Assembly: GCF_943192905.1 (NCBI RefSeq)
Contig: NZ_CALPCC010000011.1
Span: 16,568-80,567, forward strand
Origin: Adlercreutzia murintestinalis
GTDB taxonomy: Bacteria; Actinomycetota; Coriobacteriia; Coriobacteriales; Eggerthellaceae
Length of the DNA stretch: 64,000 nucleotides
Reading direction: 5' to 3'
Under the pieces are notes generated by a model, which made no database searches, was not told where the DNA came from, and was given only the letters and a program-made list of their open reading frames with translations. Positions 51,004 through 60,115 of this stretch are shown here, in pieces (position 1 is the stretch's first letter; each line of letters opens with the position of its first letter). Position numbers and translations under genes: made by a program.

Positions 51004-51048
51004 TGAATGCTCCTTGAGGCGCAAAACCGATGACTTAAGGAGTGATTC

Positions 51049-51816
51049 ATGAACATCGTTGTGTGCTACAAGATCGTGCCCGACGAGCAAGACGCCCTGG
51101 TCCAGCCGGACCGCACGCTTTCATTTGATCGTGCGGCGCTCAAGATCGGCGACTACGACCTGAATGCAGTGGAGGCTGGAGCGGTGCTGGCCGAGCAGAC
51201 GGGCGCAACCCTGACCTGCCTGACCGCCGGTGGCGATGCCGTGGAGGACTCTAAGATCAAGAAGGCAATCCTTGCACGTGGGCCGCAGGCTAACGTGGCG
51301 GTCAAGGATGCGAGTTTGACCGAGGCCGGTTCCACCAAGACGGCTCAGGTGCTGGCTGCGGCTGTAAAGACGCTCGATGACGTAGAGCTGGTGCTGTGCG
51401 GCGAGGGTTCAGCTGACCGCTATTCTCAGCAGGTTGGCGTGCAGCTTGGCGAGTTGCTGCAATGGCCGGTCATCAACGCGGTCACCGCCATCCAGCTTGA
51501 TGGTTCCCAAGCGCGCGTTGAGCGCACCGTGGACAATGTGGTCGAGACCCTTGAGGTGCCACTGCCCGCAGTGATATCGGTGGCGGCTGATATGAACGTG
51601 CCGCGCATCCCGTCCATGAAGGACATTTTGGGCGCGGGCAAGAAGCCCTCCAATATCGTCGATTTCGCGGCGATCGGCTATACGGATGCGCCCGAGGCCG
51701 TGGAAGTGGTGAGCACGCTTGCTCCTGAGCAGCGTGAACGCGCCTGCACCATCCTTGAGGGTTCCGACGATGAGACCGTAGCGAAGTTCGTGGCCATGAT
51801 CCGCGAGCAACTCTAG
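51049..51816 (+). CDS. fixA: Electron transfer flavoprotein beta subunit (FixA type)
   Basis: 255 residues. MNIVVCYKIVPDEQD, NAVEAGAVLAEQTGATL and LCGEGSADRYSQQVGVQLGE are EtfB/FixA signatures, followed by the PRIPSMKDILGAGKKP segment. With FixB it forms the ETF that shuttles electrons between an acyl-CoA dehydrogenase and FixC. It is driven by its own sigma-54 promoter, separate from the fixCX transcript 10 kb away. It may alternatively take part in flavin-based electron bifurcation; sequence alone does not decide. Confidence 0.93.
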   Translation: MNIVVCYKIVPDEQDALVQPDRTLSFDRAALKIGDYDLNAVEAGAVLAEQTGATLTCLTAGGDAVEDSKIKKAILARGPQANVAVKDASLTEAGSTKTAQVLAAAVKTLDDVELVLCGEGSADRYSQQVGVQLGELLQWPVINAVTAIQLDGSQARVERTVDNVVETLEVPLPAVISVAADMNVPRIPSMKDILGAGKKPSNIVDFAAIGYTDAPEAVEVVSTLAPEQRERACTILEGSDDETVAKFVAMIREQL

Positions 51817-51827
51817 GAAAGGATGAG

Positions 51828-52745
51828 ATGAACATGGCTGACATTCTTTTGTTTGCAGACACCCCGTCCGCCTATGAAGAGCTCGCCTGCGCTGCGCGCG
51901 CACTGGGCGGCAATCCGGTGGCGCTGTATGCGGGGCCGCGCTCAGGCGCTGAGCAGATAACGGGATACGGCGCGAACGTGCTGTACTTCGGTGAGATACC
52001 AGCGGGTGCGATCCCGGAAGATGCCGCGGTCGCCTACGCAGAGGCGATCAAGCGCGCAGGAGCGCCCCTCGTGCTCTCACGCGCGAGCAAGCGTGATGCC
52101 CTCATGGCAGGGCGCATCGGCATACGCTGCGATATGCCGGTCTTAAACGATGTCTCCGCCGTTTCGGTGGATGGCGATACCGTGCAAGTCGAGCACATGG
52201 TCTTCGGTGGCGCTGCGAAGCGCACTGAGCTCGTCGGGGGAGGCGCCATTGTCATTTTGGCTGCTGGCACGTTCCCACCTGAAGAGGTGACCGCTGTAGG
52301 CGACATCACCGATCAGCCTGAGAAGGTTGAGGCTGGCCCGGTGAAGCTGGTGGGCACCGAAGAAAAGCAGGAGGAAACGGTAGACCTGAGCTCTGCCCAG
52401 TACGTCATCTGCGTTGGTCGAGGCATCGGAAGTGCGGAAAACGTCGAGAAAGCCAAGCAGATCGCGCATAAGCTCGGTGGCGAAGTGGCCTGCACGCGTC
52501 CCATTGCCGAAGGCGAGGGATGGCTTGCACGTAGCCGCTATCTAGGCGTCTCCGGGGCTACGGTCAAGCCGCAGGTCTATATCGGCATCGGCGTCTCCGG
52601 ACAAGTTCAGCATACGGTCGGCATGGACGATTCCGCGTTCGTGGTCTCCATCAACAAGGACAAGAACGCTCCTTTGATGAAGCACTGCGATGTGGGCATC
52701 GTCATGGATGCTGATACGGCGCTGGATGTGCTCGGCACCCTATAA
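51828..52745 (+). CDS. fixB: Electron transfer flavoprotein alpha subunit (FixB type)
   Basis: 305 residues. The N-terminal domain matches EtfA domain I. The C-terminal FAD domain has ICVGRGIGSAENVEKAKQIA, YLGVSGATVKPQVYIGIGVS and VSINKDKNAPLMKHCDVGIV, all typical. It partners FixA, 11 bases upstream. A strong terminator at 52853 ends the transcript and marks the right border of the island. Confidence 0.94.
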   Translation: MNMADILLFADTPSAYEELACAARALGGNPVALYAGPRSGAEQITGYGANVLYFGEIPAGAIPEDAAVAYAEAIKRAGAPLVLSRASKRDALMAGRIGIRCDMPVLNDVSAVSVDGDTVQVEHMVFGGAAKRTELVGGGAIVILAAGTFPPEEVTAVGDITDQPEKVEAGPVKLVGTEEKQEETVDLSSAQYVICVGRGIGSAENVEKAKQIAHKLGGEVACTRPIAEGEGWLARSRYLGVSGATVKPQVYIGIGVSGQVQHTVGMDDSAFVVSINKDKNAPLMKHCDVGIVMDADTALDVLGTL

Positions 52746-52852
52746 GAGGACAATCGCGCTGGGGTCGGTTCGCATCTGCGGTTGACCAAACCGGCCCTGA
52801 CGGTCCCGATAGAGGAACCTAACACAAGCACATACCTCTCTCCCTAGTTTCA

Positions 52853-52886
52853 GGCCCTTGAATCCAACCCCCCGGATTCAGGGGCC
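52853..52886 (+). terminator. Intrinsic terminator after fixB
   Basis: GGCCCTTGAATCC (52853-52865) pairs with GGATTCAGGGGCC (52874-52886) with one G-T, followed by gcctttct. A 13-bp stem just before the recombinase gene. Confidence 0.8.
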
Positions 52887-52938
52887 GCCTTTCTATGAGG
52901 CGCGGGCAGCGACGGAGAGGCGTGCAGGGTGGCCCAAG

Positions 52939-53886
52939 ATGGCCTACCATGACCGTATGGACGTACACGAGCTCATAGAGGAATACTTGTCGTATCTGCG
53001 CATCGAGCGCGGGGCAAGCCCTCACACCATAGAAGGCTACACGCGCGACCTGCAACGCTACGAGCTCTATCTTGCCGAGCGCGCCATCACGAGCATACGT
53101 GAGGTGAATCGCGCGGCGGTGCTCGGGTTCGAGCGTTCCATTTTGGAGCAAGGGTTCGCCGTTTCAACCTGCAAGCGCCGGATGGCGGCGGTGAAGGCGC
53201 TCCACACCTTCGCGGTGCGCGAGGATCTGACCCAAAGCAACCCCACCAGCGCGGTGCCGCTTCCGAAGATGCCCGAGCGCTTGCCCGATGTGCTCACCAT
53301 CGACCAAGTAGGGTTGCTGCTCGACCTTCAAGACGACCCAACGCCAGCAGGGCTGCGCGATCGAGCGCTTCTGGAGGTGCTCTACGGGTGCGGGCTGCGC
53401 GTGAGCGAGGCGGCGAATCTGAACACTTCTGATGTGTTTCTTGAAGATGGGTTCATGCGTGTGTTCGGCAAGGGGAGCAAAGAGCGCATCGTGCCCATTG
53501 CGGGGGCGGCCGCCCGTACACTGGGCCGCTACCTCGACGAAGGGCGTGCACCGCTGAGCCTGAAGGCGAAAGCGTTGAAGCCGGGGGATGCAGGTGCGGT
53601 GTTCTTGAACAATCGGGGTGGTCGTCTGACACGGCAGAGCATCCATGCGATCACCGCGCGCGCGGGCGAGGGCATTGGCATAGAGGGGCTGCACCCTCAC
53701 ACCCTTCGACATTCGTTCGCCACGCATATGCTCGAGGGCGGTGCCGATCTGCGCGCTATTCAGGAGATGCTGGGACATGCGGATATCTCAACAACGCAGA
53801 TATACACGCACGTCGATCGTTCGCATCTGCGCGAGGAATACCTCAGCGCTCACCCGCGGGCGAAGGGCGGATCGGCGCGTTCGTGA
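52939..53886 (+). CDS. xerD: Tyrosine recombinase XerD/XerC
   Basis: 315 residues from ATG 52939 (agggtgg site); ATG 52957 is an alternative. The SAM-like N-terminal DNA-binding domain starts LIEEYLSYLRIERGASPHTI. The catalytic set is complete: Arg in YGCGLRVSEAANL, Lys in GKGSKERIVP, HTLRHSFATH (His-x-x-Arg), GHADISTTQIYTH and the Tyr within it. Size and motifs fit the housekeeping Xer recombinases that resolve chromosome dimers, not a phage integrase. XerC or XerD identity is not certain. Confidence 0.9.
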   Translation: MAYHDRMDVHELIEEYLSYLRIERGASPHTIEGYTRDLQRYELYLAERAITSIREVNRAAVLGFERSILEQGFAVSTCKRRMAAVKALHTFAVREDLTQSNPTSAVPLPKMPERLPDVLTIDQVGLLLDLQDDPTPAGLRDRALLEVLYGCGLRVSEAANLNTSDVFLEDGFMRVFGKGSKERIVPIAGAAARTLGRYLDEGRAPLSLKAKALKPGDAGAVFLNNRGGRLTRQSIHAITARAGEGIGIEGLHPHTLRHSFATHMLEGGADLRAIQEMLGHADISTTQIYTHVDRSHLREEYLSAHPRAKGGSARS

Positions 53887-54151
53887 CGCCGCGAGCGCCC
53901 CATGCGGATGCCTGCTTCGCGTACGGGGCTGTGCGGGCGCGCAGCGCTCAGCGCCGTCTGGTTCGGCGGCAGCGGCAAGCTGCGCTGATCGGCGGCAAGG
54001 TCGTTTCGTATCGATGCGATGAAACGGGGCGCTTGATTCCGTACCTGCGCTCTCCATAAATTGCGCAAAAGGGCGTCTGCGCGGGCATCCTATGGTAAAA
54101 TCGCAGTTCACATCCATTTTGGGAAGGAAACGCGAAGGGGAGATTTCCTCT

Positions 54152-55207
54152 ATGTCGATATTCGATAAGCTTGCCAACATGGGCGGAAGCGTGGGGATGG
54201 ACATGGCCATCGACCTGGGCACTGCCAACACGCTGGTCGCCATAACCGGAGAGGGCATCGTCATCAACGAGCCGTCTGTGGTCGCTATAGAGAAGAGCAC
54301 GCACCGAGTGCTCGCGGTGGGTCATGAAGCGAAGAACATGATCAATCACACGCCGGATGCGTTCAGCGCCGAGCACCCGCTCAAAGATGGCGTCATCGCT
54401 GACTACGACGTGACCGAGGCGATGCTGTCCGCCTTCATCAGCAAGGCATCCGATCGCAAGTACCCGTGGCAGGCCAAGCCCCGCATCGTCATCTGCATTC
54501 CGTGCGGTGCCACCAGCGTGGAGAAGCGCGCGGTGTTCGAGGCGGCCATTCAGGCGGGCGCGCGTCAGGCCTACCTGATCGAAGAGCCCATGGCGGCTGC
54601 GATGGGCGCCGACCTGCCCGTTACCGAACCAACGGGCAGCATGGTGGTCGATATCGGAGGCGGCACCACGGAGGTGGCCGTCATATCGTTGGGTGGTATC
54701 GTGTCATCGTCCAGCTTGCGCCTTGCGGGCAATCGACTCGATGAGGCCATCGCCATGCATCTGCGCGATCTACTGGGCATCAAGATCGGCGAGCGCACGG
54801 CCGAGGTCATCAAGATCAAGATCGGCAGCGTGCTTCCCTTCGAGGATGGCCGCGAGCGCGATATGATCATCTCGGGCCAAGACGTCTACACCGAGCAGCC
54901 CAAAGAGGTCACCATTCAATCTGAGGACGTGCGCGCAGCGCTCCAAGCGCCCATCGAAGAGATGGTGCTGCACATCAAGGACACCTTCAAGACCACCAAC
55001 CCTGACCTGGCAAGCGATATCATCCAAAACGGCATTCTGCTCACCGGTGGCGGTGGTCTGCTCTCAGGGCTCGATCGTTACTTGACCGACCAGCTGGAGA
55101 TTCCGGTGTGGGTCAGCGAAACGGCATTGACCAATGTGGTGTCTGGCTGCTTGAAGGTGCTCGAGACGCCCACCGCGCTTCGCCAGACGCTCATGCGTTC
55201 TAAGTAG
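54152..55207 (+). CDS. mreB: Rod shape-determining protein MreB
   Basis: 351 residues, actin fold. Phosphate-1 loop DLGTANTLVAITGEG, phosphate-2 region VDIGGGTTEVAVISLGG and the adenosine region GILLTGGGGLLSGL are present. The N-terminus MSIFDKLANMGG could be the membrane-binding amphipathic helix. The start is ATG 54152; a frame open from 54092 lacks a ribosome site. First gene of the elongation cluster mreB-mreC-mreD-mrdA-rodA. Confidence 0.96.
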   Translation: MSIFDKLANMGGSVGMDMAIDLGTANTLVAITGEGIVINEPSVVAIEKSTHRVLAVGHEAKNMINHTPDAFSAEHPLKDGVIADYDVTEAMLSAFISKASDRKYPWQAKPRIVICIPCGATSVEKRAVFEAAIQAGARQAYLIEEPMAAAMGADLPVTEPTGSMVVDIGGGTTEVAVISLGGIVSSSSLRLAGNRLDEAIAMHLRDLLGIKIGERTAEVIKIKIGSVLPFEDGRERDMIISGQDVYTEQPKEVTIQSEDVRAALQAPIEEMVLHIKDTFKTTNPDLASDIIQNGILLTGGGGLLSGLDRYLTDQLEIPVWVSETALTNVVSGCLKVLETPTALRQTLMRSK

Positions 55208-55221
55208 GCGCGCGTCGGCTC

Positions 55222-56178
55222 ATGGGTCTCAACTTCCAAGAGGGGCGGCCGATCGGCCTGACCAGGGCGCTGTTGGTGGCGGCTCTTGCGGCATCGGTGG
55301 TATTGATGACGCTGTATTCCAATGAGGGAGAGCAAGGTCCGTTGCATGCGGTGCAGTCTGGTGCGCATGCAGTGCTCGCGCCGCTGGGGGTGGCAGGGTC
55401 ATCGGCCGGTGCTCTGGCAGAAGATGCCGGTGCGGCGGCTGCCGATTCTGCGGCAAGCGAGGAAACGCTGACGGCGCTTCGCGAGCGCAATGCCGAACTG
55501 ACCCAGCTGCTCACGCAGAGCGAGGAATACCGGCTGGAGGCCGAGCGCCTCCAAGGTCTTTTGGGATTGAAGGAGACGTATCAGATCGATGGTGTGAGCG
55601 GACGCGTGATCGGACGCTCCACGGATGCGTGGAACCAGACCGTGACCATCGACGTGGGCAGCGCCGATGGCGTTGAGAGCGGGCTTACGGTGGTGGGGCC
55701 GTCTGGCGTGGTGGGCCAGGTGATATCCGTGCAACCGGGCTCAGCCACGGTGCGCCTTCTGAGCGATCCGCAGTCGGGCGCGGCGGCCATCATACAGTCG
55801 AGCCGTGCGGAGGGCATCGTGCGCGGGTCTCTCTCGGGGCAGCTCACCTTGCAGAATCTGGAAGCGAACGCTGAGGCTAAGGTGGGCGATGTGGTGCTCA
55901 CGAGCGGCCTTGGCGGCAGCTACGTGAAAGGGCTGCTGATCGGCACCATCGTGCGCATCGAAGGGTCGGCAGGCGATGGGTCGCGCACCATCTACGTATC
56001 GCCGAACGAGAGCACCGGCGCGCTGGAAGAGGTCATGGTCGTCTTCGACGCAACAGGGGCGGATGTGACGCCGAGACAAAGCGGATCGTCCTCCTCGGCC
56101 GCATCGAGCGCACGATCAAGCGCGGATGCGCTCTCGGATGACGATGCGGGGCAAGACGATGCGGGAGATGAGGGCTGA
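55222..56178 (+). CDS. mreC: Rod shape-determining protein MreC
   Basis: 318 residues. One membrane helix (about 14-34), a coiled coil (EETLTALRERNAELTQLLTQ), then the two beta-barrel lobes (GRVIGRSTDAWNQTVTIDVG, SGLTVVGPSGVVGQVISV). The C-terminal ~35 residues are a low-complexity Ser/Ala/Asp-rich tail. It stabilises the PBP2-RodA complex. It overlaps mreD by one base. Confidence 0.93.
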   Translation: MGLNFQEGRPIGLTRALLVAALAASVVLMTLYSNEGEQGPLHAVQSGAHAVLAPLGVAGSSAGALAEDAGAAAADSAASEETLTALRERNAELTQLLTQSEEYRLEAERLQGLLGLKETYQIDGVSGRVIGRSTDAWNQTVTIDVGSADGVESGLTVVGPSGVVGQVISVQPGSATVRLLSDPQSGAAAIIQSSRAEGIVRGSLSGQLTLQNLEANAEAKVGDVVLTSGLGGSYVKGLLIGTIVRIEGSAGDGSRTIYVSPNESTGALEEVMVVFDATGADVTPRQSGSSSSAASSARSSADALSDDDAGQDDAGDEG

Positions 56179-56684
56179 TGGAGCATCGCAGCCTCATCAT
56201 CACGGTGGTGTGCGCCATTTTGGCAGTGCTTCTGCAGGCGATTCTGGCGCCGTTCATGGTTATCGGACCCGCCGTGCCGAATTTCATCCTGGCGTTCGTC
56301 ATCGCTAACGCTGTGGCGCGACCTACCGGTGGCATCGTGGCTCCGTTCGTGTTGGGATTGCTCTACGACTTGATGGGGAATGGCCCGCTTGGCGCTATGG
56401 CCCTTGTCTGCGTCGTGTTCTCGTTCGCATGCAGCCGCCTTTTGATGATGCTCAACAACGACACCCTTTTTATTCCTATTGTGCTGATTGTGGCCGGAAC
56501 GTTCCTTGGAGATGCGGTTTACGGCATACTGATGATCGCATGCGGGATGGATGTGGGCGCGCTCGAGGCGCTCGTGGGCAGGGCGCTTCCGTGTGGTTTG
56601 TACGATACGGTGCTCGCCTTGATCATGTTCCCGCTGCTTGCGCGTTTGGGTGCCATGGGCAGCGCCCCTTTGCGCATACGATGA
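56178..56684 (+). CDS. mreD: Rod shape-determining protein MreD
   Basis: 168 residues, five or six membrane helices. The sequence is weakly conserved, as usual for MreD, but FILAFVIANAVARPTGGIVAPF and GLLYDLMGNGPLGAMAL fit the family. Assignment rests mostly on its place between mreC and the PBP2 gene. Confidence 0.88.
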   Translation: MEHRSLIITVVCAILAVLLQAILAPFMVIGPAVPNFILAFVIANAVARPTGGIVAPFVLGLLYDLMGNGPLGAMALVCVVFSFACSRLLMMLNNDTLFIPIVLIVAGTFLGDAVYGILMIACGMDVGALEALVGRALPCGLYDTVLALIMFPLLARLGAMGSAPLRIR

Positions 56685-56731
56685 TTTGAGTGCGCGGGTC
56701 TCCGCGCGTGGACTGATATGGAGCATGCAGC

Positions 56732-58861
56732 GTGTTCGTTGCCGTTGTGGCTGGAATCATAGCCGCGCTCATCGCGGCGGGCATTGTTGCCGTGGTGCTG
56801 GTGTTGCTGGCGCGCCATCGCGACCAGCATACGGATGCCAGCGATCCTGCCCTGCTCGATACCGTTGGCGTGGGGGCCGAAGAAGACAGCGAAATACGCG
56901 TTGGTTCTGGGCGGACGGCGGCCAGCAAGCCATCGGATGGTCTCTCGAAGCGCTTCGGAGCGCTCGGCGCCTTGGGCGCGGGCATCTTCACGATTCTCGG
57001 TGCGAAGCTGTGGTCCATGCAGGTCATGAATTCCAGCCAGTATTCCGATGAGGCCGAGAAGAACCTCTACACCACCGTGCGCACGCCTGCCCCCCGCGGT
57101 TCCATCTTCGACCGAAGGGGCAACGTGCTCGTGACCAATCGGGCAAGCCAGACGGTGCTCGCCGAGCAGGAGGTGGCGAACAACTACAACGTGACGCGGC
57201 GCTTGTCCTCGGTGCTGGGCATCCCGGTTGGCGTGCTGCGACAGCGCTTGGCCGACACGTCAACAGGCGCGCAGAATCGCCGCGTGGTCGCAAGTGACGT
57301 GCGGCTGCGCGATGTTGCGTTCATTTCCGAGCATGCCGATGCGTTTCCAGGCGTCAGCGTGGAGACGCGCACGGCGCGCACGTACCCCTATGGCGCGTTG
57401 GGCGCGCATCTGCTGGGATACACCGGCTCGCCTACCGAGGACGAGCTTGCCATCACCGTGGAGGGAAGCGACATCGATTCTACCGATATGCTGGGCAAAA
57501 GCGGCGTTGAGTCGTTCTATGATAGCGTGCTTTCGGGCGAGAAGGGCGAGCGTCAGGTGATGGTGGATGCCTCGGGCAATGTGGTCAGTGTGACCAGCGA
57601 GACCGAGCCTGCCAAAGGTTCCGACATTCACCTGACCATAGACGCATCCGTGCAGTATGCGGCTGATCGGGCTTTGGCGCGCATGATCGCACCCGATGGG
57701 GACATCGGCAGCGGCAAGGGCGTGTCGGGTGCGGTGGTCGCCATGGACGTGCGCGATGGCGCCGTGCTCGCTCTGGCAAGCTATCCTACGTTCGACCCCT
57801 CCAACTTCACCAACGGCATCCCGCAGGACATCTGGGATTTGTACAACACCGAGGAATCCCACGCGCCCATGCTGAATCGGGCGGTGAACGGGCAGTATGC
57901 TGCCGCTTCCACGTTCAAAGCGTTCACGTCCATGGCGGGGCTGCACTATGGGTATGCCACCCGGAACAGCACGTGGACGTGCACGGGTAGCTGGGACGGC
58001 TTCAACACGGGGGCCGCTCAGTTTTGTTGGGAGCATGCGGGCCATGGTACGCTCGATCTGCACGGCGGCATCGTGAACTCGTGCGACACGGTTTTCTATG
58101 AGATCGCGAAGGCGTTCTTCGACCACGGGCCGGAAGGTACCGGCGAGATATCCGACACGGCGCTCCAGGAATATGTGGAGCAGTACAATTTCGGCAAGGT
58201 GACGGGGATCGACCTGAAGAACGAGTCGGCCGGACGCGTGCCCACGCCGGATTGGAAGGCCGAGCACTGGCGCAATGTTCCGTCTGAGGCGGCGTGGCGC
58301 GGTGGCGACTACACGAATATGATCATCGGTCAGGGTGATATCTTGGTCACGCCATTGCAGGTGGCTTGTGGGTATTGCGGTATCGCTACCGGCACCATGA
58401 TGAAACCGCATCTTTTGAAGGAAGTGCGCAATGCGTCAGGTGACGTGGTGTTGGAGCATCAGGCCGAAGTGCTCGCAGAGCCTGAGGTGAACCGGTCCGA
58501 TCTCGATTATGTCCGCAACGCCCTGCGCAACATGATCACCGCGCATTCGGAAGTGGATGGGTGGTTTTTGGAGCAAGGGGTGCAGGCGGCTGGCAAGTCG
58601 GGCACCGCCGAGCATACCGATCGGGCTGACGACGCGTGGTTCGTGGCGTATGCGCCCTACGATGACCCGAAGTACGTGGTGGCTTGCGTGCTGGAACAGG
58701 GTGGTAGTGGCAGCAAGACCGCCGCTCAGGTGACGGCTCAAGTGATGGGCGCGGTCATGAAGGCCGAAGGTGAACAGCCAGGCGAGGTGGCGCGCGTTGC
58801 GGGCTCGTCTGGCAAGTCGCACGTTACCGACTTCTCGGCAGGAGAGGGGAGGCAGGACTGA
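56732..58861 (+). CDS. mrdA: Class B penicillin-binding protein 2 (elongation transpeptidase)
   Basis: 709 residues. Transpeptidase motifs: S393-T-F-K396 (SxxK), NSCDT (SxN-type, with Cys) and KSGTAEHT. The pedestal domain begins TPAPRGSIFDRRGNVLVTN. There are two hydrophobic N-terminal stretches, 2-27 and about 72-97, separated by an acidic linker; PBP2 normally has one membrane anchor. GTG 56732 has a tggag site; an internal start before the second stretch is conceivable. It makes peptidoglycan cross-links for side-wall growth with RodA, which overlaps its stop. Confidence 0.92.
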   Translation: MFVAVVAGIIAALIAAGIVAVVLVLLARHRDQHTDASDPALLDTVGVGAEEDSEIRVGSGRTAASKPSDGLSKRFGALGALGAGIFTILGAKLWSMQVMNSSQYSDEAEKNLYTTVRTPAPRGSIFDRRGNVLVTNRASQTVLAEQEVANNYNVTRRLSSVLGIPVGVLRQRLADTSTGAQNRRVVASDVRLRDVAFISEHADAFPGVSVETRTARTYPYGALGAHLLGYTGSPTEDELAITVEGSDIDSTDMLGKSGVESFYDSVLSGEKGERQVMVDASGNVVSVTSETEPAKGSDIHLTIDASVQYAADRALARMIAPDGDIGSGKGVSGAVVAMDVRDGAVLALASYPTFDPSNFTNGIPQDIWDLYNTEESHAPMLNRAVNGQYAAASTFKAFTSMAGLHYGYATRNSTWTCTGSWDGFNTGAAQFCWEHAGHGTLDLHGGIVNSCDTVFYEIAKAFFDHGPEGTGEISDTALQEYVEQYNFGKVTGIDLKNESAGRVPTPDWKAEHWRNVPSEAAWRGGDYTNMIIGQGDILVTPLQVACGYCGIATGTMMKPHLLKEVRNASGDVVLEHQAEVLAEPEVNRSDLDYVRNALRNMITAHSEVDGWFLEQGVQAAGKSGTAEHTDRADDAWFVAYAPYDDPKYVVACVLEQGGSGSKTAAQVTAQVMGAVMKAEGEQPGEVARVAGSSGKSHVTDFSAGEGRQD

Positions 58862-60111
58862 TGTCGCTTCCGCAGATCGACACGCTCGATCCAGCGGGCG
58901 CTCCTGCGCCGCGCCGGGCAGCACGCCACGTGGGGCGCGCAGGCACTCAGCGCGCGTCGCGCGGACCGCTTCCGCTCTCGGGGATCATCAGCTGGCCGTT
59001 CGTCATCGTGGCGGGGCTGCTGGTTGCCTACGGGCTCGTCATCTGCTGGTCGGCAGTGCAGGGGGACGATCGGTACAGCTTCATGCGACAAGCAGGAGGC
59101 GTGTGCGCGGGGCTCGTGCTGATGGCTCTTGTGTGGGCGTTCGATTACCGCAAGCTGGCAGGTGCTACCAAGCCGCTGCTCGTTATTACGGTGGTGCTCA
59201 TCTTGTCGCCGCATCTGCCGGTCATCGGTGTGACCACCATGGGCGCTACCTCGTGGATCAATATCGGCATGCAGGTACAGCCGGGCGAGTTCGCGAAAGT
59301 GACGGTGGTGTTGTTCGCGGCGAGCCTCGTGGCACGCTATAACGGGCAGCTTGGCGAGTTGCGGGAATACTGCAAGGTCGTGGGGCTGCTGCTCATTCCT
59401 TTCATCTGCATCATGACGCAGCCCGACTTGGGAACGGGCTTGGTGTATCTGTTCATATCTGCCACGGTGCTCGTGATGGGCGGCGCGCGCGTTAAATACC
59501 TCGTGTGGTCGGTCGTGCTCCTGGTGGCGGTCATCGTGGCGGTGTTCTTCGTGGATGAGTTGCTGAAATACACCACCGAGGACGGGACGACCGAATACCG
59601 CTTGCTGAAGAATTACCAGCGCAAGCGCCTCTTCGTCTTCATGAATCAAGGGTCAGCCGATTATTCTGCCGAGGGATACAACCTTCAGCAGGCTATGATC
59701 GCCATTGGATCGGGCGGTCTGTTCGGGAAGGGTCTGGGCAGTTCCACGCAGTCGTCGTTAGGCTTTTTGCCCGAGGCGCCCACCGACTTCATCTTCTGCG
59801 TGCTGGCTGAGGAACTTGGCTTTGTGGGTGTTCTCGGTTTGGTAACGCTCTATGCTGTACTTGTTTTCGTATGTCTGCGGATCGCGCGGAATTGCGGTAA
59901 TCTGTTCGGGATGCTTGTTGTGTGCGCGGTCGTGGGCATGTGGTTGTTCCAGATACTTGAGAACATCGGCATGTGCTGCGGCCTGATGCCCATCACGGGC
60001 ATCCCGTTGCCGTTCGTTAGCTATGGCTCGTCGTTCATGGTGGTGAACTTCATCATGCTCGGGCTGATCGGATCGGTGTATTGCCACGAGTCGAGGTTAG
60101 GAAGAGGGTGA
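58861..60111 (+). CDS. rodA: RodA/FtsW-family peptidoglycan glycosyltransferase
   Basis: 416 residues with about ten membrane helices after a ~45-residue soluble N-terminus. SEDS signatures: QPGEFAKVTVVLFAA, MTQPDLGTGLVYLF and ITGIPLPFVSYGSSFMV. It polymerises lipid II, paired with the PBP2 encoded just upstream (one-base overlap). Position in the mre cluster favours RodA over FtsW. Confidence 0.94.
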   Translation: MSLPQIDTLDPAGAPAPRRAARHVGRAGTQRASRGPLPLSGIISWPFVIVAGLLVAYGLVICWSAVQGDDRYSFMRQAGGVCAGLVLMALVWAFDYRKLAGATKPLLVITVVLILSPHLPVIGVTTMGATSWINIGMQVQPGEFAKVTVVLFAASLVARYNGQLGELREYCKVVGLLLIPFICIMTQPDLGTGLVYLFISATVLVMGGARVKYLVWSVVLLVAVIVAVFFVDELLKYTTEDGTTEYRLLKNYQRKRLFVFMNQGSADYSAEGYNLQQAMIAIGSGGLFGKGLGSSTQSSLGFLPEAPTDFIFCVLAEELGFVGVLGLVTLYAVLVFVCLRIARNCGNLFGMLVVCAVVGMWLFQILENIGMCCGLMPITGIPLPFVSYGSSFMVVNFIMLGLIGSVYCHESRLGRG

Positions 60112-60115
60112 TCCC

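Noticed and set aside
52939..53886. Tyrosine recombinase as a phage or island integrase
   Set aside because: Length and motif set are those of XerC/XerD, it is not beside a tRNA or att repeat, and flanking genes are housekeeping.
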